Below, in pieces: positions 22,968 to 33,894 of a stretch of DNA of 64,000 nt. The notes beneath the pieces are model-generated. The model saw only the letters and a list, made by a program, of their open reading frames with translations, had not been told where the DNA came from and ran no database searches. The translations under genes and the position numbers were made by a program. The DNA lies in NCBI GenBank assembly GCA_026545225.1, contig CM048852.1, forward strand, positions 61,267,146-61,331,145, written 5' to 3'. Each line of letters opens with the position of its first letter. The first letter of the stretch is position 1. The DNA comes from Cornus controversa. Lineage: Eukaryota; Streptophyta; Magnoliopsida; Cornales; Cornaceae.

Positions 22968-23453
22968 TAAGAAAATATTTTAACTACACTTTATTTTTTT
23001 CTACAATTTCTAACTCATTTCACCATCCCTTAAGACCCCCTATTTATAGAGTCAGAGGGGAATGGTTTAGGCGGAAAAAATTCAAAATACAAAATTTAAA
23101 AACAAAAATTTAAAATACAAAATTTTGAATTTAAATATCTAATATTTGATCTCCATATCTTCAATTTGAATTCTGGCCTGCTGATGTGGCCGTGAAAAAA
23201 ATATTTTACAAAGTTTTGAACTTAAGACCTCTTATAGAGTAGGTTGCATAGAATATAATCTCTTCTACAATTCTTCTTATGTTCATTTTCGGCTATACAT
23301 ATCATTTTCAGCGCTTTTTTGTTACTTTTCTTCTTATTTGGAAATCAACCCCGATAAAACATAAAATGCAAAGATAAGAACATTTAAATGAAATAAAATC
23401 GAAATTAAAGATTTATTTTGAGATATAAAATAACAAGTTTTGTGCACTTATCA
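22968..23453 (-). mobile_element. Truncated LTR at the left edge of unit 1
   Basis: Contains the TGATAAGTGC end (at 23453 on the - strand) and the TATAAATAGGGGG promoter region, but lacks the distal 650 bp present in the complete copies. The ATGAG flank is kept at 23454-23458. Confidence 0.85.
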
Positions 23454-23625
23454 ATGAGGGTGTACGGGGAGAAAGAGGGGAACACCGGATGACATGTCGA
23501 AGGTTGCTACAAGCTCTTTGCATGGGAGATTAATTATTATTCTAGCGACTAACGTTAGATATTTAAAATTTGGCCAAACAATTACGGGTGACAATTCGTG
23601 TAATCGTGTCGTTTATGTGTTGTGT

Positions 23626-23975
23626 ACGTGTTGATATGATTATTATTAGTGTCAAGAAATCTTAACACGAACATAACAAAATTATTATTTGTGTCCGGAA
23701 ACCCTGACACGAACCTGACAGAATTATTACATGAGTAATATGACACGACACGAATATGACACGTTTAGCTAATCGAGTAATTTATAACACGAAAATGACA
23801 CGGTTATCTGACATGTCATATTTGTGTCATTTTGACACGGATATGACACGTTTATCTGACACGATTAGCAAAACGGATAATCGGATTGTAAATGAGTTCA
23901 CAGGTCAAACATGAATATGACACAATTAGTTAGCAGGTTTTCCAAGTTGACACGGTTACGACACGGACACGATTA
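23626..23975. repeat. GACACG-rich block, unit 1
   Basis: Around ten irregularly spaced GACACG or ACACGA motifs, often as TGACACGATTAGC or TATGACACGTTTA. Related ACACGA-rich stretches occur near 3060-3160 and 12070-12130. TE class not recognised. Confidence 0.6.
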
Positions 23976-24047
23976 GCAGGCCGTTTTTGAGAGTTTGTTT
24001 CTAAACTCAACATTGTTTCATATAATTCGCTTTGAGTTTGAGGGGGA

Positions 24048-24231
24048 TGTTAGATAATATATATATATATATATATATGTATGTATCTTAAACCAAATAG
24101 AATTTTTTTTCTCCTAAGTTTACTTTGCCTCCAAGATATATGTCTATAAATAGACTTGTGTATATTATATCATTAGGTTTTTCAATTGAGAGGAAAATCT
24201 CTATCTCTATCTTTCTCTCATAATTTTATCA
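24048..24231 (+). mobile_element. Short copia-type 3' LTR, unit 1
   Basis: TGTTAGATAATA to TTTATCA, 184 bp. It is preceded by the polypurine tract GAGGGGGA (24040-24047) and contains TATAAATAG near 24146. It encloses an (AT)11 microsatellite at 24057-24078. It resembles the LTR at 14411. No matching target duplication, so it is a 3' end left from a larger element. Confidence 0.65.
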
Positions 24232-25115
24232 CGTACGAAATATTAACAACCCTTAATTAGCTACTAATTAAGTTACTAAATAAATGGCAAAAATCGTAGC
24301 TATCGTTATCTTTAATCCAAAATTGACATTGAAGTTCAAGGATACCAGACAATAATCTTCTCTAGTTGTGCACATATGTGAAAAATAATCCAACATAGAA
24401 CATATTGAAAGAAAAATGTAGAAGTATCCATAAACACCACTACAACTTAAACATATAATGTGGTACAACCATGAAAACTGCTACTAAATGCTTGCTTAAT
24501 TAAGCGACTTCCTAAAATTTGGCATTCAAGTAATCAATCTATAGGCGGCCTAAGTTTGTGCAACTAACTTTGTGATAAGTCAGTTTAGGAAACAAGTCTT
24601 CTGGAATTGCACTTGTATTCAATGGACTTCTTACAAAAGCCAGTTTACTTCTTATATTTCCAAATACCAACGATTTGAAGCCTTGAAAAAGCCCTTTCAG
24701 AGTCTTCCAAAAGCTCTTACATAAATAGAAAAGATATTAAAGGCAAGAGAAAATTTAGAAAAATAAAGAGTGGAAAGGAAAAGATAAGACGCGAGTACTC
24801 ACACCAAGTAATCGTTGGATGGAGAATGGTAAAATAGAAGTGATTGAAGTTGGAAAACTTGATAAGTATAGCAAAAATATAAATAAGGTTTTGGGCCTCT
24901 TTGTACTTGCATGATATATCACAACTTGATTCACAAGCTTCGTTTAGAAAGATGGGACAACTACTAATACTATACTATAATGGATGCTACGTATTTCGAA
25001 TGTGGGCTGGGGTTGTTGAAGTCGTGCCCAGTGAGAGTCCAAGAAAGAGTTTAAGAATGCTGAAGTGCATGCACTTTGAGCATTGACCTCTTTTTGTTTG
25101 TCAAATAGAAGTAAT

Positions 25116-25340
25116 CACTACAAGAAAAATGAGTTTTAACAACCTGTAATTGACGACATGCATAAAAAGTAAGTCGTGTTAAAGTAATTCTTAAGGTTCA
25201 TGTTTTAGACACCTTTTTAAATATTAAAAATAGGGTTATTTTAAGGACTTGCAATTAATTGCTGAATCAATTTTCATTTAACGACTTACATTTTTTCTTA
25301 CAACGACGTGTTTGGTATGTCGTCAATATAGGTCCAAAAT
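25116..25340 (+). mobile_element. CACTA-like 5' terminus, unit 1
   Basis: CACTACAAGAAAAATGAG at 25116 is a typical dicot CACTA end, followed by GTCGT/ACGAC subterminal motifs (25145-25325) and then GC-richer CCCGCGC sequence. No TTGTAGTG partner was found within the unit, so the element is truncated or the 3' end is lost. The gene fragments further right may have been inside it; that is inference. Confidence 0.5.
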
Positions 25341-26981
25341 TTCACCAATTCCCTCCAAATTCAATTCCCGCGCACTACCTATTCAGGCACATATTTTTCT
25401 TTGATCACTTCCTATTCCCATTTGGCACGTCTTTTCCTTTGATTACTTCCTATTCCCACTGTAAACCCTAGTTTGCAACGATTATGGGTAAAGCAATTCG
25501 ACACTTTGATCCTTTCATCTTTCCATTGTAAACCCTAGGTTTCAACAATTCTTGGTAGAGTATTTCGACTCATGAACTGTGATTTCGTCTCTAATTTATG
25601 CCGTCAAGGAACTCCATCAGGCAAAAGAGAGGTCTTCGACAAACCTGTAACAACCAAGTGTGTGTTTATGTGGGGAATTTGGGTTTTCTCACCGAATCGA
25701 TAAAGAACCCCTTCGTAATCAGTTTCCCACCGGACAGACATAATAGTTATCATAAAAAAAGGACGAATAGAAGAGGGTTTCGTGACTGGTATGGCACCTT
25801 CTTCTTCTCCTTCTTCTATTTTTATTTTTATTAAAAAAATTCTATTGGAGAATTTGGGGGTCGGACACACTTTGATTTATCAATGGTTGATTTAGAATCC
25901 ATTTTGATTTAATAAAATACCCCCTTCTTTGGTTTTAGCAAATAATTTGCCCTTTTTGTGTGAATTCTAATTGAGTTCAACCCAAGTTTACTTCTTGTTT
26001 CTTTTTCTCTTATGTTGTGATGCATCATTTCCTCTGTTCATGGAGTGTTGTTTTGTTATTTAGTTGTTGGTTCTGGTTTTCTGCTTTGTAGTTTAGCTAC
26101 TGGTTTTGGCCTTTTGTTTTATTAATTGTTTAGCTGTTGGTTCTTGTTTTCTATATATGGTTTGGCTTATCTTATTGATTGGTGCTGTAGTTTATGTACC
26201 AGTTATGTATTTGTCTTATTTTCTGTATTTGTCACTCTTTTTGGTGCTCAAATTTGTATATATTGTTTTATGGTGATATTCAAGAGAATGTGACAAATGG
26301 AAACTTATTTTGGTGGTCAAATTTGTATACTTTATTTTATGGTTGAGTTTTTTTAAACATTAAATTGGTTACAATTTGTTGGGTTATGAAGTGACATTAA
26401 GGTGGGTTGTTTTGGAAAGGAATTACAAACTATTGGATGGTTGAAGATTCAAGATCACAAAGTTCATTGATGGCCATCTGATAATCATTTTTATCACTTT
26501 CACTAATATGATTTTTTCATTTGATTTACATCATTATGACTAATCTTATTTTGACCATGTCAAATTAGAATAATCAGTTGCTCAAACTGTTTGCAAAGTG
26601 AGTTAGGAGTTGCGTTGGCAATATATATTCAACATTGTTATGTTTGGCTACAGAGAAAACTAAAATGGGAGATTGAAACTTCTCGTTTATTCACTTTCCC
26701 ATCAACCAAACACACAGAATGTAGTGATGAAAACAGGATATATATGCCTAGAAATAAAGCAGAGGTGCAAGTGCTATGTGATGAATGTCATGAAAAAAAG
26801 AGGAAGACAAAACATATATCTATATATATAGAACAAACAAAGATTTCATTATTACTCCAAACGAGTGTTACATATTTCTTTTCCATTGCATACACGTATA
26901 TATAATATCAAAAAAGGACAGAATTGGATTGGATTACACCAACTTTGAACTCCAGAGGATTAAATTAACTTTTTTTTTCTT
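25341..26981. other. No supported gene; transcription-leader-like sequence
   Basis: Contains AAACCCTAG motifs (near 25466 and 25530) and T-rich intron-like DNA. Frames of 78 residues (25598-25834, +), 88 residues (25604-25870, -) and 104 residues (26591-26905, +) show no known domain. The first two overlap in opposite strands. The same stretch lies at 39274-40914 and 53188-54828. Confidence 0.45.
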
Positions 26982-27443
26982 TTAAGCAACAGAGGGTGCA
27001 TGGATGTAGGAAATTGCATGCTCTAGCAAAGAAGCCATGATTGATGGCCTTGAGAAGGTCTCTCCCTCCAGAACACTACTGTCTTCGAGCTTGAAATCAA
27101 GCGACTCATCGTAGTAGATGTCCCACCATTTTGCTACTAACATCTTGATGTCCTTTCTGTCCATGATAGCTTCTTTGCCATTGTACCTCCATGGCTTTGA
27201 TCCCTATTTTTCATAAATAAAATTGCAGAGAAGATTAAGAAAATCGGACTCAATACGAAGTTGTGGATTAGATAAATCAATATATATATAAGAAGAAAAT
27301 GCTTACAGTAGCACAATAGTGAACCACTTTAACTTTTTCGAGCTCCAAATTTTCTAGGTGGTGCCATAACATGGCCAGGACAAAAGGTTGTACAGCAAAG
27401 GGATGGGTTTGTACATGTTTTGGAAGAATATGTTCAAGAAGTC
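26982..27443 (-). pseudogene. Galactinol synthase pseudogene, last two exons, unit 1
   Basis: Galactinol synthase makes galactinol from UDP-galactose and myo-inositol for raffinose-family sugars. Exon 27307-27443 begins DFLNIFFQNMYKPIP, and after a break reads LVLAMLWHHLENLELEKVKV then VHYCAT. Exon 26982-27203 reads GSKPWRYNGKEAIMDRKDIK, MLVAKWWDIYYDESLDF and ends APSVA, matching the family's APSAA C-terminal signature. Splice sites GT (27305-27306) and AG (27204-27205) are intact. Exon one is 137 bp instead of a multiple of three: two extra bases in the YNLV codons break the frame. The catalytic N-terminal two-thirds (DxD region) is absent upstream. Confidence 0.88.
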
Positions 27444-30439
27444 CTAAATTGTATACAAGGAAAACAAAAACTTTAGAAATGTGATAAGATCTCTTCACTG
27501 GAATATGATAAGCAAATTTTTAATGTATTTATTTGTAATAGTTCTATATAGATGATGATGATGATAATGATGGTGATGGAAAAATGTTGATGGTATATAG
27601 TGATCGCAAACCTTATTTTAATCATTAAACTAATCATTTTCATCATTAATATCCTCAATAACCTCATTACCATCATCATAATGTCACAAGTTAAAAAATC
27701 CCAATATTGCTGTTAAAAATCATTTTGTTGTCTCATCTGTTTTGAAAGTTCTCTGACCAGCCTCTTATGATTTAGACAAATGTGTTTTGTTGTGTATGGG
27801 CTTAATCTTCTAAATAGAAGCTGAGATATGGACTGCTCTAAATTTTCATACCCTAAAACCTCTTATGTATGCTTTATTGTGCTGTTGTCAGTTATATGAA
27901 CCTTTGTTCTCACTAGTTTTGATCTACTGATCATTAAATTGACTTAATCTGATTAACTTATGATTATGTGTCTCATTTGAGTTGAGATTGCCTAAAAATG
28001 TATAGCTAAAATATGTTCATCACTTGAGACAAACTATTCACTGTTGTCATTTGTTCTATTACTTTTAAATGTCTCAAAAAGGAGCAAAAATATTTTTAAT
28101 TGATTTCTGAGGTGTCATTTGAGTTTAGGCGAGTGTATTTGACTGTTTTAATAATGTTTATGAAGTACTAAAGTTGTGTTTGCCTCTGCATTAACATCTA
28201 AATTTCTGAAGCTCTTTTTCTTTTTTAAAAAAAAAGGGAAAAGAAAAAAAAATACATTGTCACAAAGCATATTATGTGCTTGCTTCTACTGTTTGGTGCT
28301 TGTAAAGTTATTTATGATTATGAGTATGTTAAAATTCATAACCTAAGCTTGCTCTGCTTTTACAATCTCAAAATTATCTTTGTTTCACATTTTTAGCACC
28401 TAATAGCTTGCTAATACACTGATTATAACTAAACCTGCCCAAGAAATTGTTTGCATTGATTAGAAAAATATCTTTAGGTGCCTTTCATTATGTAATAAGT
28501 ATGGTGTGTCATGATAATCAAGGTTTGGGTGTATTGAGGACCTGTTATTAGCTGTTTTTAAGGTTGAATATCAGAAAGCATATTTATGCACTTAACTTGC
28601 TCCTAAAGGTTTTTGAAGAAACTGAGAAGCTGATAATTGTTTTGGGCTTTATCTGAAACCGTGTAGCTAAACATACATGCATAATTTCATAGTTTAAGTT
28701 TGATTGCAATCATTACTTTTCTATAGTAAGTTCTGGTTCAAAACAAGTCTACACTGTCAGATTGCTTCTCCATCATTTTGCTTAGTTGAATCTGTCTAAA
28801 ACACGTGTTGATTATATTTACTGCTGTAGCATCTTTTGAATGGTATTTATTCTCTGATTGTTGATGTCTTTGAGTCTTATGAATTGAAATAAGATGCATC
28901 AAATAATGAACAAGTTCTGAAGTTTGAAAAAACTTTGGCTCCTTTTATTATAGGAGTTATTTTTTCTTTTTCTTCAATGTAACATCAACTTTATTTAATT
29001 TCAAACACGAGTGATTGTTTTTTTTTAGGCAAGTTTTCGAATGCTTTATTTTCTAAAGCTAGCTTGTAAGGCATTTTGTGGTTTGAACTTGATAATGGTT
29101 TTCTTCCAAGGAATTGGACCTCAACTTGCAAGTCCTCATTGGCTGGGAGAACCTTCTCGACTTCAAGGTATTTCTCTTTTATATTTAGAAATTCAAGTTG
29201 AATTTCCCGTTCTCCCTTTTCCTTGCTTTTGATATGTTAACTTTCAACAATTGGTTCCATTTATTGTCTTTACATGAGTTGATTTTTATTATGTGATTAT
29301 GATCCACCTAATTCCAAGCATGAACAAAGAGTAATAATAGTAATGCCTTAGCCACGATAACAATGGAAAAAGTTTGAAAAAAGAGTGACTGATTATAGTT
29401 TTTCTAAATATTGTGTTATGTTAACATTTGATTCAATGAACTAAGTTTTGCTTACATGTATTCAAATTATGGGGCTTTGGATATATGAACTTTGAACAAT
29501 TAGTTTGATCGATCACTTGGTCCATTTATCACCATTACATGAATTGATTTTCATTTGAATTTTTTTTCTTAAGTTGAAAAAATATTTAAACCTTTAGAAT
29601 TGAAAAAAAAAAAGAAGCAAAACTATATATTGTTCATTTTCTCTATCTGTCAAGTCTCATTCCTGTTCTCTATCTGTCAAGTTAATAGTTATGTCCTCCC
29701 ATGGGGCTACTTTGTATTTGTTGGATATGGGGTTTCACATAGTTTTATTTTTTATCCGTGTGGTATGCCCCAAGTAAGGATGTATGGCATTTTGCTAAAC
29801 TTTTGGGGAAATATAACATCATTGCTTACCTATAAAAAATTTAAAAATCTCCTCAATATTAAGTGGTAGATGATCTATAAAGAGAGTTCACTTTAGATTA
29901 TATGGTTGACTGTGAACCATTCTCTTAGTTAGTTACTAGGATTTTCCTAGACTAATGCATGAGTATCCAGGTTGATAAGATTAGGCAATACTTGATCCAC
30001 AGTTGAGAATTTGAATCCCATTCAGGCCACGTACCCTCAACCAATTTTTCTGTATAATTGTCAGGTGTGACGAAAAATAAATAAATAAAATCTATATTGT
30101 TTGCAAATACTTACTCAGATTTTACGAGATTTGAAAATTATTGCAGTTTACTCAACTACCATATTCTATTTATAAAATCTAATTTAAGGTGTATTTTATA
30201 TTGAAGTTGATTTTTTATGTGGTGGAATACATTATTACAAACTCAGCTCCTGATGCTTTCGCTGAAGTGGGATTTTCCTCCTAGGCTCCTAGCTATCTCA
30301 ATGTTACATTTTAGAAGAATTCTTCTCCTTGAGTTCCATTGGCTCTATAAACTAGAAAGTTTGTTGTCATCTCTTGAAATCTCACAGGCCATCGAATCTT
30401 ATAACGTCAAGTGTTATGAGTAGATTTTTTTCTTCTTTT
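27444..30439. other. AT-rich, intron-like DNA, no supported gene
   Basis: Includes a GAT/CAT-rich low-complexity stretch (27555-27680) and long T-rich sequence. At about 29100-29178 a stretch reading GIGPQLASPHWLGEPSRLQ is flanked by CAAG and AAG/GTATTT and could be an orphan exon, but I recognise no family. The same region lies at 41377-44372 and 55291-58286. Confidence 0.45.
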
Positions 30440-31350
30440 CTAGATTACATAGTACCCAATCCCTCCCAAAACAAGAAAAAGAATTAATCCATCAACCACT
30501 ACTACCACAATTAACACCCATTTTCTGATACCAAAACTCTTCCCATTACCCACACCAGTTCCCTTTGGAACTTTAACCATATAATTCGATTCGAATCCCC
30601 TGTCAACTTGTTTAACTCCTCTAACCATATCATATAGAAAGCATTTTGCAAGTCTGTATCATCTTTGCCAGAGAAATATAGTGTAACAACACATTTATAG
30701 ACATCCATACACAAACTTGCACATTCTTCTTTGCTAACATTTACCTTATTATGAGTGCTCTTCAATACACATCTAACACCTTGTAACTCAACCAATTCCA
30801 CTTGATTTTCAGTTAAAACTAGATTCCCCATACTTAATAAGTGTAGCCTTTGTAGCAATGAAAAATCACATCTTAGAATATTCGAGGCCTCATGTTGACA
30901 AATTATAGAACAAGGTTCAAGTACTAGTTACACTTCAAATTACCTCCACACCTTGTCCAGAAGTACCTGTTTTCCATCCAAACCGTTCTTTCTGACCACC
31001 TTTGATCGTAAATCTCCATCCTGAGTTAGCTTTAGCACACATTTCGTGTAGAATGGTGATAAATGGTCAGAACTCCACACTTTTACATCTCTAAGAAAAA
31101 CATCCAGGGAACATGAGTATTTCTAGTTCAAAGCTTCGACACACAAAGCGGCTTTAAAGTTGGGTACCATTTGATTAGTCTCCATTAGAAAAGCCCTCCT
31201 TATGAAGCTCATGCTATATTCCACCAGAACTAGAAGAGTGACTCGGTAATGGATATGAATGTCAGAGTCATAATGGCCAGGAATGAACAAATGAATGAGA
31301 AAAAAAGAAAGAAAGAGAGTTTCATTAGTAAATTGGAATCTATATTTCAT
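30440..31350 (-). pseudogene. Lectin/PAN-domain membrane-protein pseudogene, unit 1
   Basis: Read on the - strand, pieces of a plant D-mannose-lectin plus PAN/apple-domain protein can be followed in several frames: an N-terminal part with HYDSDIHIHYRV (31350-31123), then KYSCSLDVFLRDVKVWSS and KLTQDGDLR, then FGWKTGTSGQGVEV and LLSMGNLVL (lectin-type strands), then a PAN-like CVLKSTHNKVNVSKEECASL with spaced cysteines. The end is MVKVPKGTGVGNGKSFGIRK followed by a hydrophobic VLIVVVVVDGLILFLVLGG membrane helix. Stops and at least two frameshifts separate the pieces, and the middle between the lectin and PAN parts is missing. No kinase domain follows. Family placement rests on motif resemblance to receptor-like lectin proteins. 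Confidence 0.6.
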
Positions 31351-31977
31351 ATTTTGTACTTATTTCTGGTTAGTTTCTTGGCAAGTGGGTATGACCTTTG
31401 TAGGGTTTTCAAATGAGAATTAGTGGAAGGGAGTGAAGGAAAAGGTGTATGTTAGTTAATGTATTGAGATTAATATTGTTTGTGGTATCTCCATTATAAA
31501 TGCATTTTACTTTGGGCTTGGATATTTTAAATTGACTCTGAATTTCTTATATATGAATCAGTCGAGAACAATAAAAATATCTACCTCTTAATTGTTTTGT
31601 CATAATTTATTTACTAGAGTGGTTAACTTATAATTTTCTTATTTGTTTTCATTATTCATAGTTTGGTAATGCAAGGGCTTTGACTCATGTCAATTTTTTT
31701 TTCTTTGTTTTATTTGTTGTTCTTTTTGTTAAAAAATGAAAAAAAAAAAAAAAAAGAACGCCACACACTCTCTCATTTTTTTCTTTTTATTTTTATTGTT
31801 TGTTTTGTATGTGCATCTTTAAATTAGCATTTGTGATTGTGAATTTTAATTCATTATTTTTGCAGTAATTTATTTTTTGTTGTTTAAAAATATTTATAAA
31901 AGTAGAGCTAAATCTTTATAACTGTAGCGAGCACCTTCCAATTTCGCAATGTCTAGGAAAGTTCTGACTAAGAAGTG
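31351..31977. other. AT-rich spacer, no gene seen
   Basis: Holds a poly(A) run (about 31739-31755) and T-rich stretches. The same spacer is at 45284-45910 and 59198-59824. Confidence 0.5.
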
Positions 31978-32290
31978 TATTGGTTATTGGAGGAAATATT
32001 ATATAAGAATAATTGAAAATTTATTTTTATTGATCCGTGGTGGTGAATTCCCTTACCTTTAGATTTATTTTATTAGTGTTAGTTTTATTTATTTTATTGT
32101 TCAACAAAAATAAAAAAAATATGTTCAAAATTTTTTTTTTCATCCCAAAAATTTAGGTTTTGAATTTGAGGCTCATGTCTGATTCTCACTTGAGAGTTGT
32201 TCAACTCTGCTTATTAGTATACTAGTTTTCGTGACGTTTTTGCAGGTTTAATTTTTATACGAAATGTAGAGATTAGACCAACAATCGTCA
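31978..32290 (+). mobile_element. LTR-family fragment, unit 1
   Basis: 3' part of the TGATAAGTGC/CGTCA LTR, followed by the same downstream flank as at 11443. Confidence 0.75.
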
Positions 32291-32430
32291 CAGTCCTAAA
32301 ACATTTTCTTGATCTTTAAACAATTGACTAGAAAAGAGAGATTTTCTACATTATGTTTTTTTTTGGGTAAGATACTGTGTATGAGCGTATATAGCATATA
32401 TCATTGAATCTAGACAATATAACATATTTA

Positions 32431-32846
32431 GGCCTTGATTGGAGGGGCTTCTTGGTTCTAAAATTCCTTCAATTTGAAAGGATATTTGAAGAATATCTTC
32501 AATAAATGGAATTTAAAAGAAAAAAAAATTGTTTGGTGGATGCATTTTTTGAAATTCCTTCCACAATTAACACATTTTAACGTAATACATTTATCCTTAA
32601 TAATGACTATTAATAGGCAAGTTTCACGAAATAAAAGATGCGAAATTGTTTATAAAATTTGTTATTTAAAATAATTCTGGTTTCTTCCAGATGAAAGTTT
32701 TTCTGCCTTTTCTTGAACGGTCTTTTTAGATTTTGACTTTCATTAGAAATCCATTTTCCTTATTTCACTAAACACTAACACTTTTTGGAAAGGATTTGAC
32801 TTGGAAGCTCGTTTCAATCTCTGAGCAAGCTCTCCAAAATGAGCAC
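32431..32846. mobile_element. Harbinger-like MITE, unit 1
   Basis: 416 bp, flanked by TTA (32428-32430, 32847-32849). Same family and same insertion site as 21111-21507, so the insertion predates that segmental duplication. Confidence 0.7.
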
Positions 32847-33453
32847 TTATATTGTTTTATTTGTAAACAAGAGAAAATCCATTATGGGTTTCCTAACTGG
32901 CCGGGTTGGGCTTAGTCATGGGTGCCTGGTTGAGGTCTAAATCCAAAGTCCAACATCTCTCACCCGCAAATAGGGTGCACGATACCGTTATATCTCTTTC
33001 TCAAACTAATGAATACAAACTAATGAAACGCGTGATCGATAGAAAGATCACCTGCATGTCGGAGTTCTAAAACGCACCGATAGAAAGATGACGGAGCATT
33101 TCAGAATCTTTGTTAGAGGCGTAAACAAACCCGAGGAATGGCCGGGTTAAAGTTGCACTACAACTTGTCGCAATCAGATAATTAAGGCAATGCATGTGGA
33201 TGATGCAGTACTACTAAAACAACCATGCAAGAACAAGGTAAAACCAAACAAACGGCGCGAAACATATACATAACAACATACAAGCCCATTTTATTTTATT
33301 ATATAGTAGCATATAACAAGAGGTCTTTTTTATTTAATATTACATATATTTGGTTTTAGATTGGCTGATGACATTAAGAACACACGTAGATATGATCTTA
33401 ATGAGACCTTTCATCATTGCACCAACCTCCCACATACATAGATGAGCCATAAT

Positions 33454-33894
33454 TTAAATTTCTTGGAAGCGAAGGAGGAACCTCACATTCTTACCAGGCT
33501 TGTCCACAACAGCTGCCTCGTAATTTTTGATTTGTTCATGGTCGTTTTTGTCTTTGGCATCGACGGCAAGCCAATAAAGTATCCCGGAAAAGACACGTCC
33601 TTTCCAGCCACCATTAATGCAAACGAATTCTAAGTTGGCTTTGGCACGTTTGTTGTGTTCGGCGACAGCCCACTTTCCGATCTCAACGGCTTTGGCGTCA
33701 GTTGGTTCAATTACTTCAGTGCTGGAAATAGCAACTGACTGCCCTCCCACTTGGACGGACAGAGGCTTTCCGTCACTTCCCATTTGAAACGACAGCACAT
33801 TTTTCATCCCATCAAATCCCATGTTAAGCGGCAGCAGATGCTGATCATCTTGCATCAGACTGCGAAAGTCGGCAGGGGCTAGTACTGCTGTCAT
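33454..33894 (-). CDS. Cystatin-family protein, unit 1 copy
   Basis: Intronless, 146 residues. An N-terminal extension (1-55) contains MGSDGKPLSVQVGGQ (38-52), including a Gly-Gly like the N-terminal contact of cystatins. Helix alpha-1 motif IGKWAVAEHNKR lies at 72-83, hairpin GGWKGRVFSG at 95-104, YWLAVDAK at 107-114, KNYEAAVVDKPG at 123-134. Compared with protease-inhibiting phytocystatins, the QxVxG loop reads RVFSG and the PW pair reads PG, so tight papain-type inhibition is unlikely; the fold is probably kept. No signal peptide, so cytosolic by default. Paralogue of 4691-5167 but without the coiled-coil insert. Poly(A) signal at 33329-33334 (AATAAA on the - strand). The frame is fully open, unlike its neighbours, suggesting it is the selected gene in the unit. 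Confidence 0.82.
   Translation of the reverse strand: MTAVLAPADFRSLMQDDQHLLPLNMGFDGMKNVLSFQMGSDGKPLSVQVGGQSVAISSTEVIEPTDAKAVEIGKWAVAEHNKRAKANLEFVCINGGWKGRVFSGILYWLAVDAKDKNDHEQIKNYEAAVVDKPGKNVRFLLRFQEI

Noticed and set aside
25598..25870. Overlapping 78- and 88-residue frames on opposite strands
   Set aside because: No domain, low-complexity ends, and mutually overlapping; conservation between units only reflects recent duplication.
26591..26905. 104-residue + strand frame with two CxxC-like cysteines
   Set aside because: No recognisable family, runs into simple-sequence TATA DNA; not supported as a gene.
27473..27679. Met/Ile-rich 68-residue frame
   Set aside because: Translation of a GAT/CAT low-complexity stretch.
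33442..33633. 63-residue + strand frame over the cystatin 3' part (also in units 2 and 3)
   Set aside because: Antisense shadow of the conserved cystatin coding sequence.
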